Of a DNA stretch of 6,344 nt, positions 1 through 6,309 are shown one piece after another. How positions within the stretch are numbered: the first letter of the stretch is position 1; the number at the start of each line of letters is the position of its first letter. A program made the translations under genes and the position numbers. Source of the stretch: Acetatifactor sp. (GTDB lineage: Bacteria > Bacillota > Clostridia > Lachnospirales > Lachnospiraceae); assembly GCA_024699575.1 (NCBI GenBank), contig JAILPF010000233.1:1-6344 (forward strand), written 5' to 3'. Below the pieces are notes generated by a model that saw only the letters and a list, made by a program, of their open reading frames with translations, ran no database searches and was not told the DNA's origin.

Positions 1-2
1 TT

Positions 3-92
3 CAATACGCGAACAACTCAATAATTTATAAAGTTTTGACAGAAACAGATATCAAAGTTAAAATGGTGAAAACAGGAAATAAATCATTGTAA
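3..92 (+). CDS. Possible C-terminal end of an upstream gene (partial, unidentified)
   Basis: One forward frame is open from the left edge to a TAA at 90-92 and gives about 29 residues ending in KTGNKSL. The predicted segment alternates hydrophobic and charged residues (SIIYKVL, DIKVKMV), as in beta strands near the end of a real protein. I do not recognise the family. In Clostridia dnaJ often precedes prmA, but this tail does not look like a DnaJ C-terminus. The stretch is AT-rich and overlaps a very good promoter candidate at 36-64, so it may equally be non-coding DNA that happens to be open. Sequence to the left of the window is needed to decide. Confidence 0.3.
   Translation, partial: QYANNSIIYKVLTETDIKVKMVKTGNKSL
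36..64 (+). promoter_or_regulatory. Sigma-A-like promoter candidate P1 upstream of prmA
   Basis: A perfect -35 box TTGACA at 36-41 is followed, after exactly 17 bases, by TAAAAT at 59-64 (5 of 6 matches to TATAAT). If active it would start RNA near base 71 and give a leader of about 150 bases before prmA. It overlaps the possible end of an upstream coding frame, so it is a candidate only. Confidence 0.45.
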
Positions 93-157
93 TCTGAGGA
101 ACTCCCTTATTGTCTCCATCCAACGATATCTTTACACTATCTATCTGTGAGAAGAAT

Positions 158-187
158 TTGACAAAAGAAACGGAAACGGTTTACAAT
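158..187 (+). promoter_or_regulatory. Sigma-A-like promoter candidate P2 for the prmA operon
   Basis: TTGACA at 158-163 and TACAAT at 182-187 (5 of 6 matches) are separated by 18 bases. The expected start site is near 194, about 30 bases before the prmA ATG, leaving room for the AAAGAGGT ribosome binding site at 212-219. This is the promoter nearest to the operon. The spacer holds two overlapping GAAACGG copies (167-173, 173-179), and a third lies just after the start site (197-203). Confidence 0.6.
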
Positions 188-224
188 CGTCCTAGCGAAA
201 CGGACGAACAGAAAGAGGTTTAGA

Positions 225-1211
225 ATGAAGTGGGTAAAATTTAAAGTAAAAACCATTACAGAAGCAGAGGATATCATTATCAGCACACTCTATGATATTG
301 GTTTGGAGGGTGCTCAGATTGAAGATAAAGTGCCGTTGACAGCACTGGAGAAGGAGCAGATGTTTGTGGACATTCTGCCTGATGGACCGGATGATGACGG
401 AATTGCATATTTGAGCTTTTTTGTGGAGGAAAAAGAAGACGGTAGTCTGGAAGTACAGGGACAGCCCACGGATAAAGAGAGTATCCTCGCACAGGTAAAG
501 CAGGAACTGGAGGATCTTCGTATGTTTATGGACATCGGGGAGGGAACGGTTACTGTGGACGAGACCGAAGACATTGATTGGATCAATAACTGGAAGCAAT
601 ATTTTCACCAGTTTTATATAGATGATATTCTTGTGATTCCTTCCTGGGAGGATGTGAAACCGGAGGATGATGACAAGATGGTATTGCACATTGACCCGGG
701 GACAGCCTTCGGAACCGGAATGCATGAGACTACTCAGCTGTGTATCAGACAGCTTCGCAAACATATCACAAAGGATACGGAGCTTTTGGATGTGGGAACA
801 GGAAGTGGAATTCTTGCGATTCTTTCCCTGATGTTCGGCGCAAAGCATGCGGTCGGAACAGATCTGGATATCTGCGCGGTGGATGCGGTTGCACAGAACT
901 GTGAGACCAATGGAATTGATTCCAAACGTTTTGAGATGATGATAGGTAATATTATCACGGACAAAGCGGTACAGGATAAAGTCGGCTATGAATGCTATGA
1001 TATTGTAGTGGCTAACATTCTGGCGGATGTGCTTGTGCCTTTGACTCCTGTGATTGTCAATCAATTGAAAAAGGGAGGTATCTATATCACCTCCGGTATC
1101 ATCGATGACAAAGAGCAGACTGTGGTGGATGCAGTGAGAGCTGCAGGCCTGGAAGTGCTGGAAGTTACCTACCAGGGTGAATGGGTGAGTGTGACTGCCC
1201 GGAAGAATTAA
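225..1211 (+). CDS. prmA: Ribosomal protein L11 methyltransferase PrmA
   Basis: This cytoplasmic S-adenosylmethionine (SAM)-dependent enzyme is known to trimethylate lysines and the N-terminus of ribosomal protein L11. The 328 residues fit the family, which usually runs about 290-320. Residues 1 to about 110 form the L11-recognition region, here with acidic stretches (DGPDDDG at 53-59). The PrmA signature DPGTAFGTGMHETT lies at 157-170. The SAM-binding glycine motif LLDVGTGSG follows at 187-195, then an acidic turn TDLD at 212-215. VVANILADVL at 261-270 is the PrmA version of the substrate-side motif. The start is supported by an AGAGG site six to seven bases upstream and by homologue-like MKW(V) N-termini. 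It is the first gene of a close-packed operon; rsmE starts 12 bases after its stop. Nothing appears broken. The assignment is secure from motifs; L11 as the substrate is family knowledge. Confidence 0.96.
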   Translation: MKWVKFKVKTITEAEDIIISTLYDIGLEGAQIEDKVPLTALEKEQMFVDILPDGPDDDGIAYLSFFVEEKEDGSLEVQGQPTDKESILAQVKQELEDLRMFMDIGEGTVTVDETEDIDWINNWKQYFHQFYIDDILVIPSWEDVKPEDDDKMVLHIDPGTAFGTGMHETTQLCIRQLRKHITKDTELLDVGTGSGILAILSLMFGAKHAVGTDLDICAVDAVAQNCETNGIDSKRFEMMIGNIITDKAVQDKVGYECYDIVVANILADVLVPLTPVIVNQLKKGGIYITSGIIDDKEQTVVDAVRAAGLEVLEVTYQGEWVSVTARKN

Positions 1212-1223
1212 GAGGGATATAGG

Positions 1224-1979
1224 ATGTATCAATTTTTTGTGGATGCAGGACAAATTAATATTGCCCATAAGCGTGTCACGATCACCGGAGCTGACGTGAA
1301 TCATATCAAGAATGTTCTCCGTATGCGAGAGGGCGAGGAGATTGCCGTCAGCAATGGAGTGGATGGTAAAGAGTATCGTTGTGGGATACTGAGCCTGGAG
1401 GATGACTGTATTTCCTGTGAACTCCGATTTATCAAGGAAGATGCTGTGGAACTGCCGGTCAAAGTATATCTGTTTCAAGGGCTTCCAAAGGCAGACAAGA
1501 TGGAACTGATTATTCAAAAAGCGGTGGAGCTTGGAGTATATCAGGTGATTCCTGTTGCCACGAAACGCTGCGTGGTTAAACTGGATGAGAAGAAGGCAAA
1601 AAGCAAAATTGCCAGATGGCAGGGAATCGCCGAGGCGGCAGCCAAACAGAGCAAGCGAAGTCTGATACCGCAAGTGACGGATGTAATGAGCTTTGGTGAT
1701 GCACTTCGCATGGCATCCGGAATGGAACAGAGATGGATTCCCTATGAGCTTGCTGAGGGAATGGAACGGACCAGAGAATTGGTTGGAAGCCTACAGCCGG
1801 GGCAAAGCATTGCTGTTTTTATCGGACCGGAAGGCGGATTTGATGAGACTGAAATCGAACAGGCAAAGTCTATGGGATTTAGTCCGATTACATTGGGAAA
1901 ACGTATCCTCAGAACAGAAACTGCCGGAATGGTAGTTCTTTCATGGATTGTAATAAACATGGAAGGACACACTGCATAA
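1224..1979 (+). CDS. rsmE: 16S rRNA (uracil1498-N3)-methyltransferase RsmE
   Basis: RsmE uses SAM to methylate N3 of U1498 in helix 44 of 16S rRNA, acting on the assembled small subunit. The 251 residues match the usual length. An N-terminal PUA-like RNA-binding part carries VNHIKNVLRM at 25-34. The C-terminal SPOUT (trefoil-knot) domain carries GLPKADKMELIIQKAVELGV at 86-105, AAKQSKR at 139-145, the SAM-site loop FIGPEGGFDETE at 199-210, and the knot motif LGKRILRTETA at 224-234. The start follows an AGAGGG site at 1211-1216 that overlaps the end of the prmA stop codon, so the two genes are very probably co-transcribed and perhaps translationally coupled. All family motifs are intact. A 38-base gap separates it from the desulfurase gene. 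Confidence 0.95.
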   Translation: MYQFFVDAGQINIAHKRVTITGADVNHIKNVLRMREGEEIAVSNGVDGKEYRCGILSLEDDCISCELRFIKEDAVELPVKVYLFQGLPKADKMELIIQKAVELGVYQVIPVATKRCVVKLDEKKAKSKIARWQGIAEAAAKQSKRSLIPQVTDVMSFGDALRMASGMEQRWIPYELAEGMERTRELVGSLQPGQSIAVFIGPEGGFDETEIEQAKSMGFSPITLGKRILRTETAGMVVLSWIVINMEGHTA

Positions 1980-2017
1980 TATAATGGTGAGAAACCTTGA
2001 GATAAAAGGAGAACTAG

Positions 2018-3187
2018 ATGGAAGTTTATTTAGATAATTCTGCCACCACCAGAGTGTTTCCGGAAGTGGCTGAGCTTATGACGAAAATTATGTGTGAGGA
2101 TTACGGCAATCCCTCCAGCTTGCATATGAAGGGCGTACAGGCAGAAAATTACCTTCGCTATGCCAAGGAGACACTGGCAAAAATATTAAAGGTGAACGAA
2201 AAAGAGATTTTATTTACCTCCTGCGGAACGGAGGCAGACAATCTGGCATTGATAGGTTGTGCCATGGCAAATCAGAGACAGGGGAAACATCTGATAACCA
2301 CGCAGATTGAGCACCCTGCGGTTCTTCAGACTATGAACTATCTGGAGAGTCAGGGATTCTGCATTACCTATCTGCCGGTGGATGCGTTTGGTCGTATTCG
2401 CCTGGAGGATTTGGAAGCCGCGCTTCGACCGGACACGATTCTGGTATCCATCATGCATACCAATAACGAAGTGGGCTCTCTTCAGCCAATTGCCGAGGCG
2501 GGAGCGCTGATCAAACGATTCAATCCGGCAATTCTTTTTCATGTGGATGCAGTGCAGGGCTTTGGCAAAGCGGTGATTCATCCGAAGAAAATGAATATTG
2601 ATCTTCTGGCTGCAAGCGGTCACAAGATTCACGGGCCAAAGGGTGTTGGATTTTTATATGTAAACAGCAAGGTGAAAATCAACCCGATTCTCTTCGGTGG
2701 CGGACAGCAGATGGGGATGAGGTCAGGTACAGAGAATGTCGCAGGTATTGCAGGAATGGCAAGAGCAGCGGAGCTTCTGTATCAGCATTTTGAGGAGGAA
2801 CGAAGAAACCTATACCATTGCAAGCGTAAATTTATCGAGGGCGTCAGACAGATAGAACGCGTGCAGGTAAACGGACTTCTGCCGCAGGATCCTTACGGAG
2901 AACAGTCGGCACCCCATGTGGTCAGTGTTTCCTTCCCGGGAGTCAGAAGCGAGGTGTTGCTTCACACCTTGGAGGAATCAGGAATTTACGTATCTGCGGG
3001 TAGTGCCTGCTCTGCGCATAAGCCACAGCCCTCGGCTACCTTGAAAGCAATCGGTGCTGGACAGGAAATTCTGGATTCCACAATCCGCTTTAGCTTCTCT
3101 GTTTACACGACAGAGGAAGAAATAGACTATACATTGCAGGTTTTGTATGATAAAATTCCTATGCTGAGACGGTTCACACGTAGGTAA
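2018..3187 (+). CDS. Cysteine desulfurase, NifS/IscS class (NifZ-like, ThiI partner)
   Basis: This pyridoxal-phosphate (PLP) enzyme converts cysteine to alanine and holds the sulfur as a persulfide on an active-site cysteine. Visible motifs in the 389 residues are YLDNSATT (4-11), TSCGTEADN (67-75), EHPAV with the cofactor-stacking His99 (98-102), MHTNNEVG (146-153), VDAVQ with Asp177 and Gln180, SGHKIHGPKG with the Schiff-base Lys203, RSGTENV (235-241) and SAGSACSAH with catalytic Cys331. The start has AAGGAG at 2006-2011, six bases before the ATG. thiI begins 16 bases downstream. In Bacillus subtilis the desulfurase NifZ sits next to ThiI and serves it specifically, so by analogy this copy probably feeds tRNA thiolation rather than general Fe-S cluster assembly. 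That partner choice is inference. No IscU/SufU scaffold gene is present in the window. Confidence 0.94.
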   Translation: MEVYLDNSATTRVFPEVAELMTKIMCEDYGNPSSLHMKGVQAENYLRYAKETLAKILKVNEKEILFTSCGTEADNLALIGCAMANQRQGKHLITTQIEHPAVLQTMNYLESQGFCITYLPVDAFGRIRLEDLEAALRPDTILVSIMHTNNEVGSLQPIAEAGALIKRFNPAILFHVDAVQGFGKAVIHPKKMNIDLLAASGHKIHGPKGVGFLYVNSKVKINPILFGGGQQMGMRSGTENVAGIAGMARAAELLYQHFEEERRNLYHCKRKFIEGVRQIERVQVNGLLPQDPYGEQSAPHVVSVSFPGVRSEVLLHTLEESGIYVSAGSACSAHKPQPSATLKAIGAGQEILDSTIRFSFSVYTTEEEIDYTLQVLYDKIPMLRRFTRR

Positions 3188-3203
3188 AGAAAGGAAATTA
3201 CAA

Positions 3204-4385
3204 ATGTTTACAGCTTTTTTGATTAAGTATGCTGAAATCGGAATTAAAGGAAAAAACAGATATTTGTTTGAAGATGCATTGATTCATCAGATTAAATATG
3301 CGTTGAAACAATGTGATGGAGAATTTTTCATCCACAAGACCAAAGGAAGAATTTATGTGGATGCGAAATCGGAATTTGACTTTGACGAAGTGGTGGAGCA
3401 TCTTCAAAAGGTTTTTGGTATTTCAGGCATATGCCCGGTAGTCTATGTGGAGGATGAGGGCTTCGAAAAACTGTGCGATACTATTATCCAATATATTGCG
3501 GATGTATATCCCGACCGAAATAAGACCTTCAAAGTGCAGGCGAGACGTGCCCGCAAAAATTATCCCAAGGACTCCATGACCATCAACATGGATATGGGTG
3601 AAGCAATTCTGAAGGCATATCCTGAGATGAAGGTAGATGTTCATAATCCGGACATCTTATTGCAGATTGAAGTGCGGGAGAAAATCTATATTTATTCTGA
3701 GATTATTCCGGGTCCCGGAGGAATGCCTGTGGGAACAGGCGGAAAAGCAATGCTTCTGTTATCGGGAGGTATTGACTCTCCGGTGGCCGGATACATGATT
3801 GCAAAGCGCGGAGTTAAAATAGACGCCGTATATTTTCATGCGCCTCCATATACCAGTGAGAGAGCGAAGCAGAAGGTGGTAGATTTGGCAAAGCAGGTGG
3901 CAAAATACACAGGACCCATCTATCTTCATGTGATTAACTTTACGGATATTCAGCTCTATATTTATGAGAAATGTCCTCATGAAGAGCTCACCATCATCAT
4001 GCGTCGCTATATGATGCGAATTGCGGAACATATTGCGAAGGAGACCGAGTGCCTTGGACTCATTACCGGTGAGAGTATCGGACAGGTGGCGTCCCAGACG
4101 ATGAATTCTCTTGTTGCCACCAATGAAGTGTGCGAACTTCCCGTTTACCGTCCGCTGATCGGTTTTGACAAGCAGGAGATTGTGGAGGTGTCCGAGAAGA
4201 TTGGTACCTATGAGACCTCCATACTGCCTTATGAAGATTGTTGCACCATCTTTGTGGCGAAGCATCCGGTTACAAAACCGAATGTAAACGTGATTCGTCG
4301 TCACGAGCATAACCTGGATGAAAAAATTGATGAATTGGTTGAAACTGCGCTGAAAACAGATGAACTGATTATTGTTGAAGCATAG
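3204..4385 (+). CDS. thiI: tRNA 4-thiouridine synthase ThiI (short form, no rhodanese domain)
   Basis: ThiI adenylates U8 of tRNA and replaces its oxygen with sulfur to make s4U8; in some bacteria it also supplies sulfur for the thiamine thiazole. The 393 residues contain an N-terminal ferredoxin-like segment (about 1-60), a THUMP RNA-binding domain (about 62-168) and a PP-loop ATPase domain whose SGGIDSP nucleotide loop is at 187-193. LITGESIGQVASQT at 286-299 is typical of the family. DCC at 345-347 (within LPYEDCCTIF) provides the conserved cysteine that corresponds to E. coli Cys344, most likely Cys346. The C-terminal rhodanese domain of E. coli ThiI is absent, as in Bacillus, so sulfur must come directly from a partner desulfurase, which is encoded immediately upstream. 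AAAGGA precedes the ATG. It is the last gene of the operon, and a stem-loop terminator starts about 40 bases after the stop. Confidence 0.96.
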   Translation: MFTAFLIKYAEIGIKGKNRYLFEDALIHQIKYALKQCDGEFFIHKTKGRIYVDAKSEFDFDEVVEHLQKVFGISGICPVVYVEDEGFEKLCDTIIQYIADVYPDRNKTFKVQARRARKNYPKDSMTINMDMGEAILKAYPEMKVDVHNPDILLQIEVREKIYIYSEIIPGPGGMPVGTGGKAMLLLSGGIDSPVAGYMIAKRGVKIDAVYFHAPPYTSERAKQKVVDLAKQVAKYTGPIYLHVINFTDIQLYIYEKCPHEELTIIMRRYMMRIAEHIAKETECLGLITGESIGQVASQTMNSLVATNEVCELPVYRPLIGFDKQEIVEVSEKIGTYETSILPYEDCCTIFVAKHPVTKPNVNVIRRHEHNLDEKIDELVETALKTDELIIVEA

Positions 4386-4417
4386 AAAACACTTGCGGAA
4401 ATTTCACAAAGAAGGAC

Positions 4418-4468
4418 AAAAGAAAATGTCTCAAAGAGATTGCGTTCTTTGAGACATTCTGTTCTTTT
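4418..4468. terminator. Bidirectional intrinsic terminator between thiI and the HPr-like gene
   Basis: The arms at 4425-4437 and 4446-4458 are perfect 13-base complements around an 8-base loop. On the plus strand the stem is followed by CTGTTCTTTT (4459-4468). On the minus strand it is followed by TTTTCTTTT (reading into 4426-4418). It lies between two convergent genes and can stop thiI transcription from the left and HPr-like transcription from the right. The stem is AT-rich, so the stop may be incomplete. Confidence 0.85.
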
Positions 4469-4508
4469 CGTATTGCGAATAAAATATACAAGCTTTAGTA
4501 TAAGTTAA

Positions 4509-4739
4509 TTATACGGTGTAAGCCTTGAGTACATTTAAAACTTCGTCAACCCCTTCTTCTGCATGAATGTTCAGGTCGATGGGTTTGGAAAGATCCAAAC
4601 TGAAAATACCCATGATGGATTTAGCATCGATAACGTATCTTCCGGATACCAAATCGAAATCATAGTCGAACTTAGTAATATCATTTACGAATGACTTTAC
4701 TTTGTCAATTGAATTTAAAGAAATCTGAACTGTCTTCAT
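4509..4739 (-). CDS. HPr-like protein lacking the phosphorylatable histidine
   Basis: This 76-residue protein resembles HPr, the small phosphocarrier of the sugar phosphotransferase system (PTS). The match is clearest in its second half: DAKSIMGIFSLDL at 38-50 parallels the KSIMGVMSL segment of Bacillus HPr, with Ser41 in the place of regulatory Ser46, and GVDEVLNVLKAY (63-74) forms the last helix. The active-site loop normally reads GxHARPA with His15. Here the same region reads NSIDKVKSF (9-17), about three residues shorter and without His or Arg. The only histidine, His59, lies in the fourth strand. It therefore cannot relay phosphate in the usual way and is more likely regulatory or structural; that role is inference. 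The ATG at 4739 is chosen because AAGGAGGT lies eight bases upstream. An in-frame ATG 14 codons further out (4781) has no such site and falls at or before the predicted RNA start. The gene is monocistronic, convergent with thiI and divergent from mtaB. Confidence 0.82.
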   Translation of the reverse strand: MKTVQISLNSIDKVKSFVNDITKFDYDFDLVSGRYVIDAKSIMGIFSLDLSKPIDLNIHAEEGVDEVLNVLKAYTV

Positions 4740-4746
4740 AAAGAGT

Positions 4747-4754
4747 ACCTCCTT
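4747..4754 (-). promoter_or_regulatory. Strong Shine-Dalgarno site that fixes the HPr-like start
   Basis: AAGGAGGT on the minus strand matches the 16S rRNA tail over eight bases and ends seven bases before the ATG at 4739. It is the strongest ribosome binding site in the window, which suggests high expression. It decides in favour of the 76-residue product over a longer in-frame reading. Confidence 0.85.
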
Positions 4755-4786
4755 AATATGTGTCATACCTTCTGACAACATATTAA
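4753..4786. repeat. 34-base imperfect inverted repeat, operator-like, at the HPr-like promoter
   Basis: The left arm at 4753-4765 and right arm at 4773-4786 are complementary over 13 positions with one extra base in the right arm, around a 7-base centre. The inner part TGTCA-N7-TGACA (4761-4777) fits the TGTNA-N7-TNACA pattern known for GlnR/TnrA. The palindrome covers the -10 box (4780-4785) and the presumed start site near 4773 of the minus-strand promoter. Most of the right arm would therefore not be transcribed, which favours a protein-binding site in DNA over an RNA hairpin. Its outer left edge touches the ribosome binding site. The regulator is not identified. Confidence 0.6.
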
Positions 4787-4808
4787 CGGTTCACAGAACA
4801 AAAGTCAA
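4780..4808 (-). promoter_or_regulatory. Promoter of the HPr-like gene
   Basis: On the minus strand, TTGACT (4808-4803, 5 of 6 matches) and TAATAT (4785-4780, 4 of 6) are separated by exactly 17 bases. RNA would start near 4773, giving a leader of about 33 bases that contains the strong ribosome binding site. The -10 box lies inside the inverted repeat at 4753-4786, so binding there would be expected to repress. Confidence 0.6.
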
Positions 4809-4841
4809 GGCACAAACAGTACAAAAAAAGAGAGGATAACT

Positions 4842-6272
4842 ATGAAAAGTGTAGCATTGCACAACCTCGGATGCAAGGTTAATTCCTATGAACTTGAAGT
4901 AATGCAACAAATGTTACAAGAAAATGGCTACGAAGTTGTGCCATTTGATCAGGTTGCTGACATTTATATCATAAATACATGCACTGTCACCAATATTGCA
5001 GACCGAAAAAGCAGACAGATGCTGCACCGGGCAAAACAGAAAAATCCGGATGCCATTGTGGTCGCAGTGGGCTGCTATGTGCAGACAGGAAAAGAGGCTG
5101 TGGAGAAGGACGAATGTATTGACCTTGCTATTGGGAATAACCGCAAGAAAGACCTTGCTTCGATTTTAAAAGAATATCTTAAAGAACGTGAACTGCTTCG
5201 AACCGGCGAACAGGAGATGATGGACAAGACCCTGGGTGACACGACTGTCATTGACATAAATCACACCTACGAATACGAGGAAATGCAGCTGGTGCAGACT
5301 GCGGAGCATACAAGAGCATACATTAAGATACAGGACGGCTGCAATCAGTTCTGTTCCTATTGTGTGATTCCCTATGCAAGGGGCAGAGTGCGCAGCAGAC
5401 ACATGGAGGATATTTTGACGGAAGTGAAGGGAATGGTCGCCGCCGGCTATCAGGAGATTGTGCTGACGGGAATCCATATCAGCTCTTATGGCATCGATTT
5501 TGAGGAAGAGGCTTTCAAAGAAGGGAAGAGTGTTGAAGTAAGACGAGCAGAGGAACGTCTCGACTATTCCGGAAGAAGTAAATTGATTGATCTGGTGGAA
5601 AGGCTGAATGAGATTGACGGACTGAAACGAATTCGCCTGGGTTCTCTGGAGCCCCGTATTGTAACTTTGGAATTCGCACAACGACTTGCTTCTATGGAGA
5701 AGGTCTGTCCGCATTTTCATCTTTCTCTTCAGAGTGGTTGTGATGAGACATTAAAAAGAATGAACCGCCATTATACGACTGATGAATACGCAGAGAGTGT
5801 CGGATATCTGCGAAGTGTATACGAGGACCCGGCGATTACCACAGATGTGATTGTGGGATTCCCGGGAGAGACCGAGGAGGAATTTGCCATGACCCGGGAA
5901 TTCCTCAAAAAGATAAAGTTCTATGAAATGCATGTTTTCAAATACTCCAAGAGAGAAGGCACTAAGGCTGCGGTGATGAAAGACCAGGTGCCCGACCAGA
6001 TTAAGACCGCACGAAGCAATGTGCTGCTTGAGATGGAGCGTGAGCAGTCCAAAGAATATCGTGAGAAATACCTGAATAAAACGGTGGAAGTTCTGACGGA
6101 AGAAGTAAAAAGCATAGGGAAAAACAGATATTTGACAGGTCACACTTCCAATTACATAAAAATTGCAATTTTACTTTCGACCAGTCAAACGGAAGTTGAG
6201 CTGAATAAGCTTATGAGGGTTCACACAATAGAAATTTTGCCTGAGGGGATTGTTTTTGGCAAGGAAATGTAA
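4842..6272 (+). CDS. mtaB: tRNA (t6A37) methylthiotransferase MtaB
   Basis: MtaB is a radical-SAM enzyme that adds a methylthio group to C2 of t6A at position 37 of ANN-decoding tRNAs, giving ms2t6A. The 476 residues show three domains. The N-terminal UPF0004 domain has cluster ligands Cys11 (NLGCKVN), Cys47 (NTCTVT) and Cys78 (VGCYVQ). The radical-SAM domain has CNQFCSYC with Cys167, Cys171 and Cys174. A C-terminal TRAM RNA-binding domain spans about 410-472. The opening HNLGCKVNSYE and the NTCTVTNIADRKSRQ motif point to MtaB rather than MiaB or RimO. A charged segment at about 220-245 between ISSYG and LIDLVERL appears longer than usual for the family. The start has AGAGG at 4831-4835, six bases before the ATG. 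I found no convincing sigma-A promoter in 4740-4841. The gene may use a weak promoter there or rely on leakage through the terminator after thiI. Confidence 0.95.
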   Translation: MKSVALHNLGCKVNSYELEVMQQMLQENGYEVVPFDQVADIYIINTCTVTNIADRKSRQMLHRAKQKNPDAIVVAVGCYVQTGKEAVEKDECIDLAIGNNRKKDLASILKEYLKERELLRTGEQEMMDKTLGDTTVIDINHTYEYEEMQLVQTAEHTRAYIKIQDGCNQFCSYCVIPYARGRVRSRHMEDILTEVKGMVAAGYQEIVLTGIHISSYGIDFEEEAFKEGKSVEVRRAEERLDYSGRSKLIDLVERLNEIDGLKRIRLGSLEPRIVTLEFAQRLASMEKVCPHFHLSLQSGCDETLKRMNRHYTTDEYAESVGYLRSVYEDPAITTDVIVGFPGETEEEFAMTREFLKKIKFYEMHVFKYSKREGTKAAVMKDQVPDQIKTARSNVLLEMEREQSKEYREKYLNKTVEVLTEEVKSIGKNRYLTGHTSNYIKIAILLSTSQTEVELNKLMRVHTIEILPEGIVFGKEM

Positions 6273-6274
6273 AC

Positions 6275-6303
6275 TTGAATTTTTCTGATAAATGCGGTAT
6301 GAT
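6275..6303 (+). promoter_or_regulatory. Promoter for the gene beyond the right edge
   Basis: TTGAAT at 6275-6280 (4 of 6 matches) and TATGAT at 6298-6303 (5 of 6) are separated by exactly 17 bases. It begins three bases after the mtaB stop. RNA would start near 6310. GAGG at 6334-6337 could be the ribosome binding site of a gene starting just outside the window, so that gene probably has its own transcript in addition to any read-through from mtaB. Confidence 0.6.
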
Positions 6304-6309
6304 AAAAGT

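Noticed and set aside
93..157. Possible riboswitch or T-box in the prmA leader
   Set aside because: The stretch is short, has no T-box or known riboswitch signature and no terminator hairpin; I see nothing definite in it.
192..1673. A 493-residue open frame on the minus strand across prmA and rsmE
   Set aside because: It is antisense to two genes with complete family motifs. Its translation is rich in His, Cys, Ile and Phe without recognisable domains, and I see no ribosome binding site at its start. It is best explained by codon bias of the plus-strand genes.
1995..2009. CCTT/AAGG pairing that could hide the desulfurase ribosome binding site
   Set aside because: Only four base pairs, too weak to support a riboregulator.
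3759..4310. A 183-residue minus-strand frame inside thiI (and a similar 184-residue one at 5166-5720 inside mtaB)
   Set aside because: Both are shadows of secure plus-strand genes and show no family motif or start signal.
4509..4781. Longer 90-residue reading of the HPr-like gene
   Set aside because: The extra 14 residues start at or upstream of the predicted RNA start, lie inside the palindrome and across the ribosome binding site, and do not resemble an HPr N-terminus.
4772..4825. Forward promoter for mtaB using CTGACA (4772-4777) or TTCACA (4790-4795)
   Set aside because: Neither box has an acceptable -10 hexamer 16-18 bases downstream; TACAAA at 4820-4825 is too far from both.
3247..6134. 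Shared 15-base string AAAAACAGATATTTG in thiI (ends near 3268) and mtaB (ends near 6134)
   Set aside because: Both copies encode the short peptide KNRYL in frame within conserved protein segments; chance codon agreement explains it better than a functional repeat.
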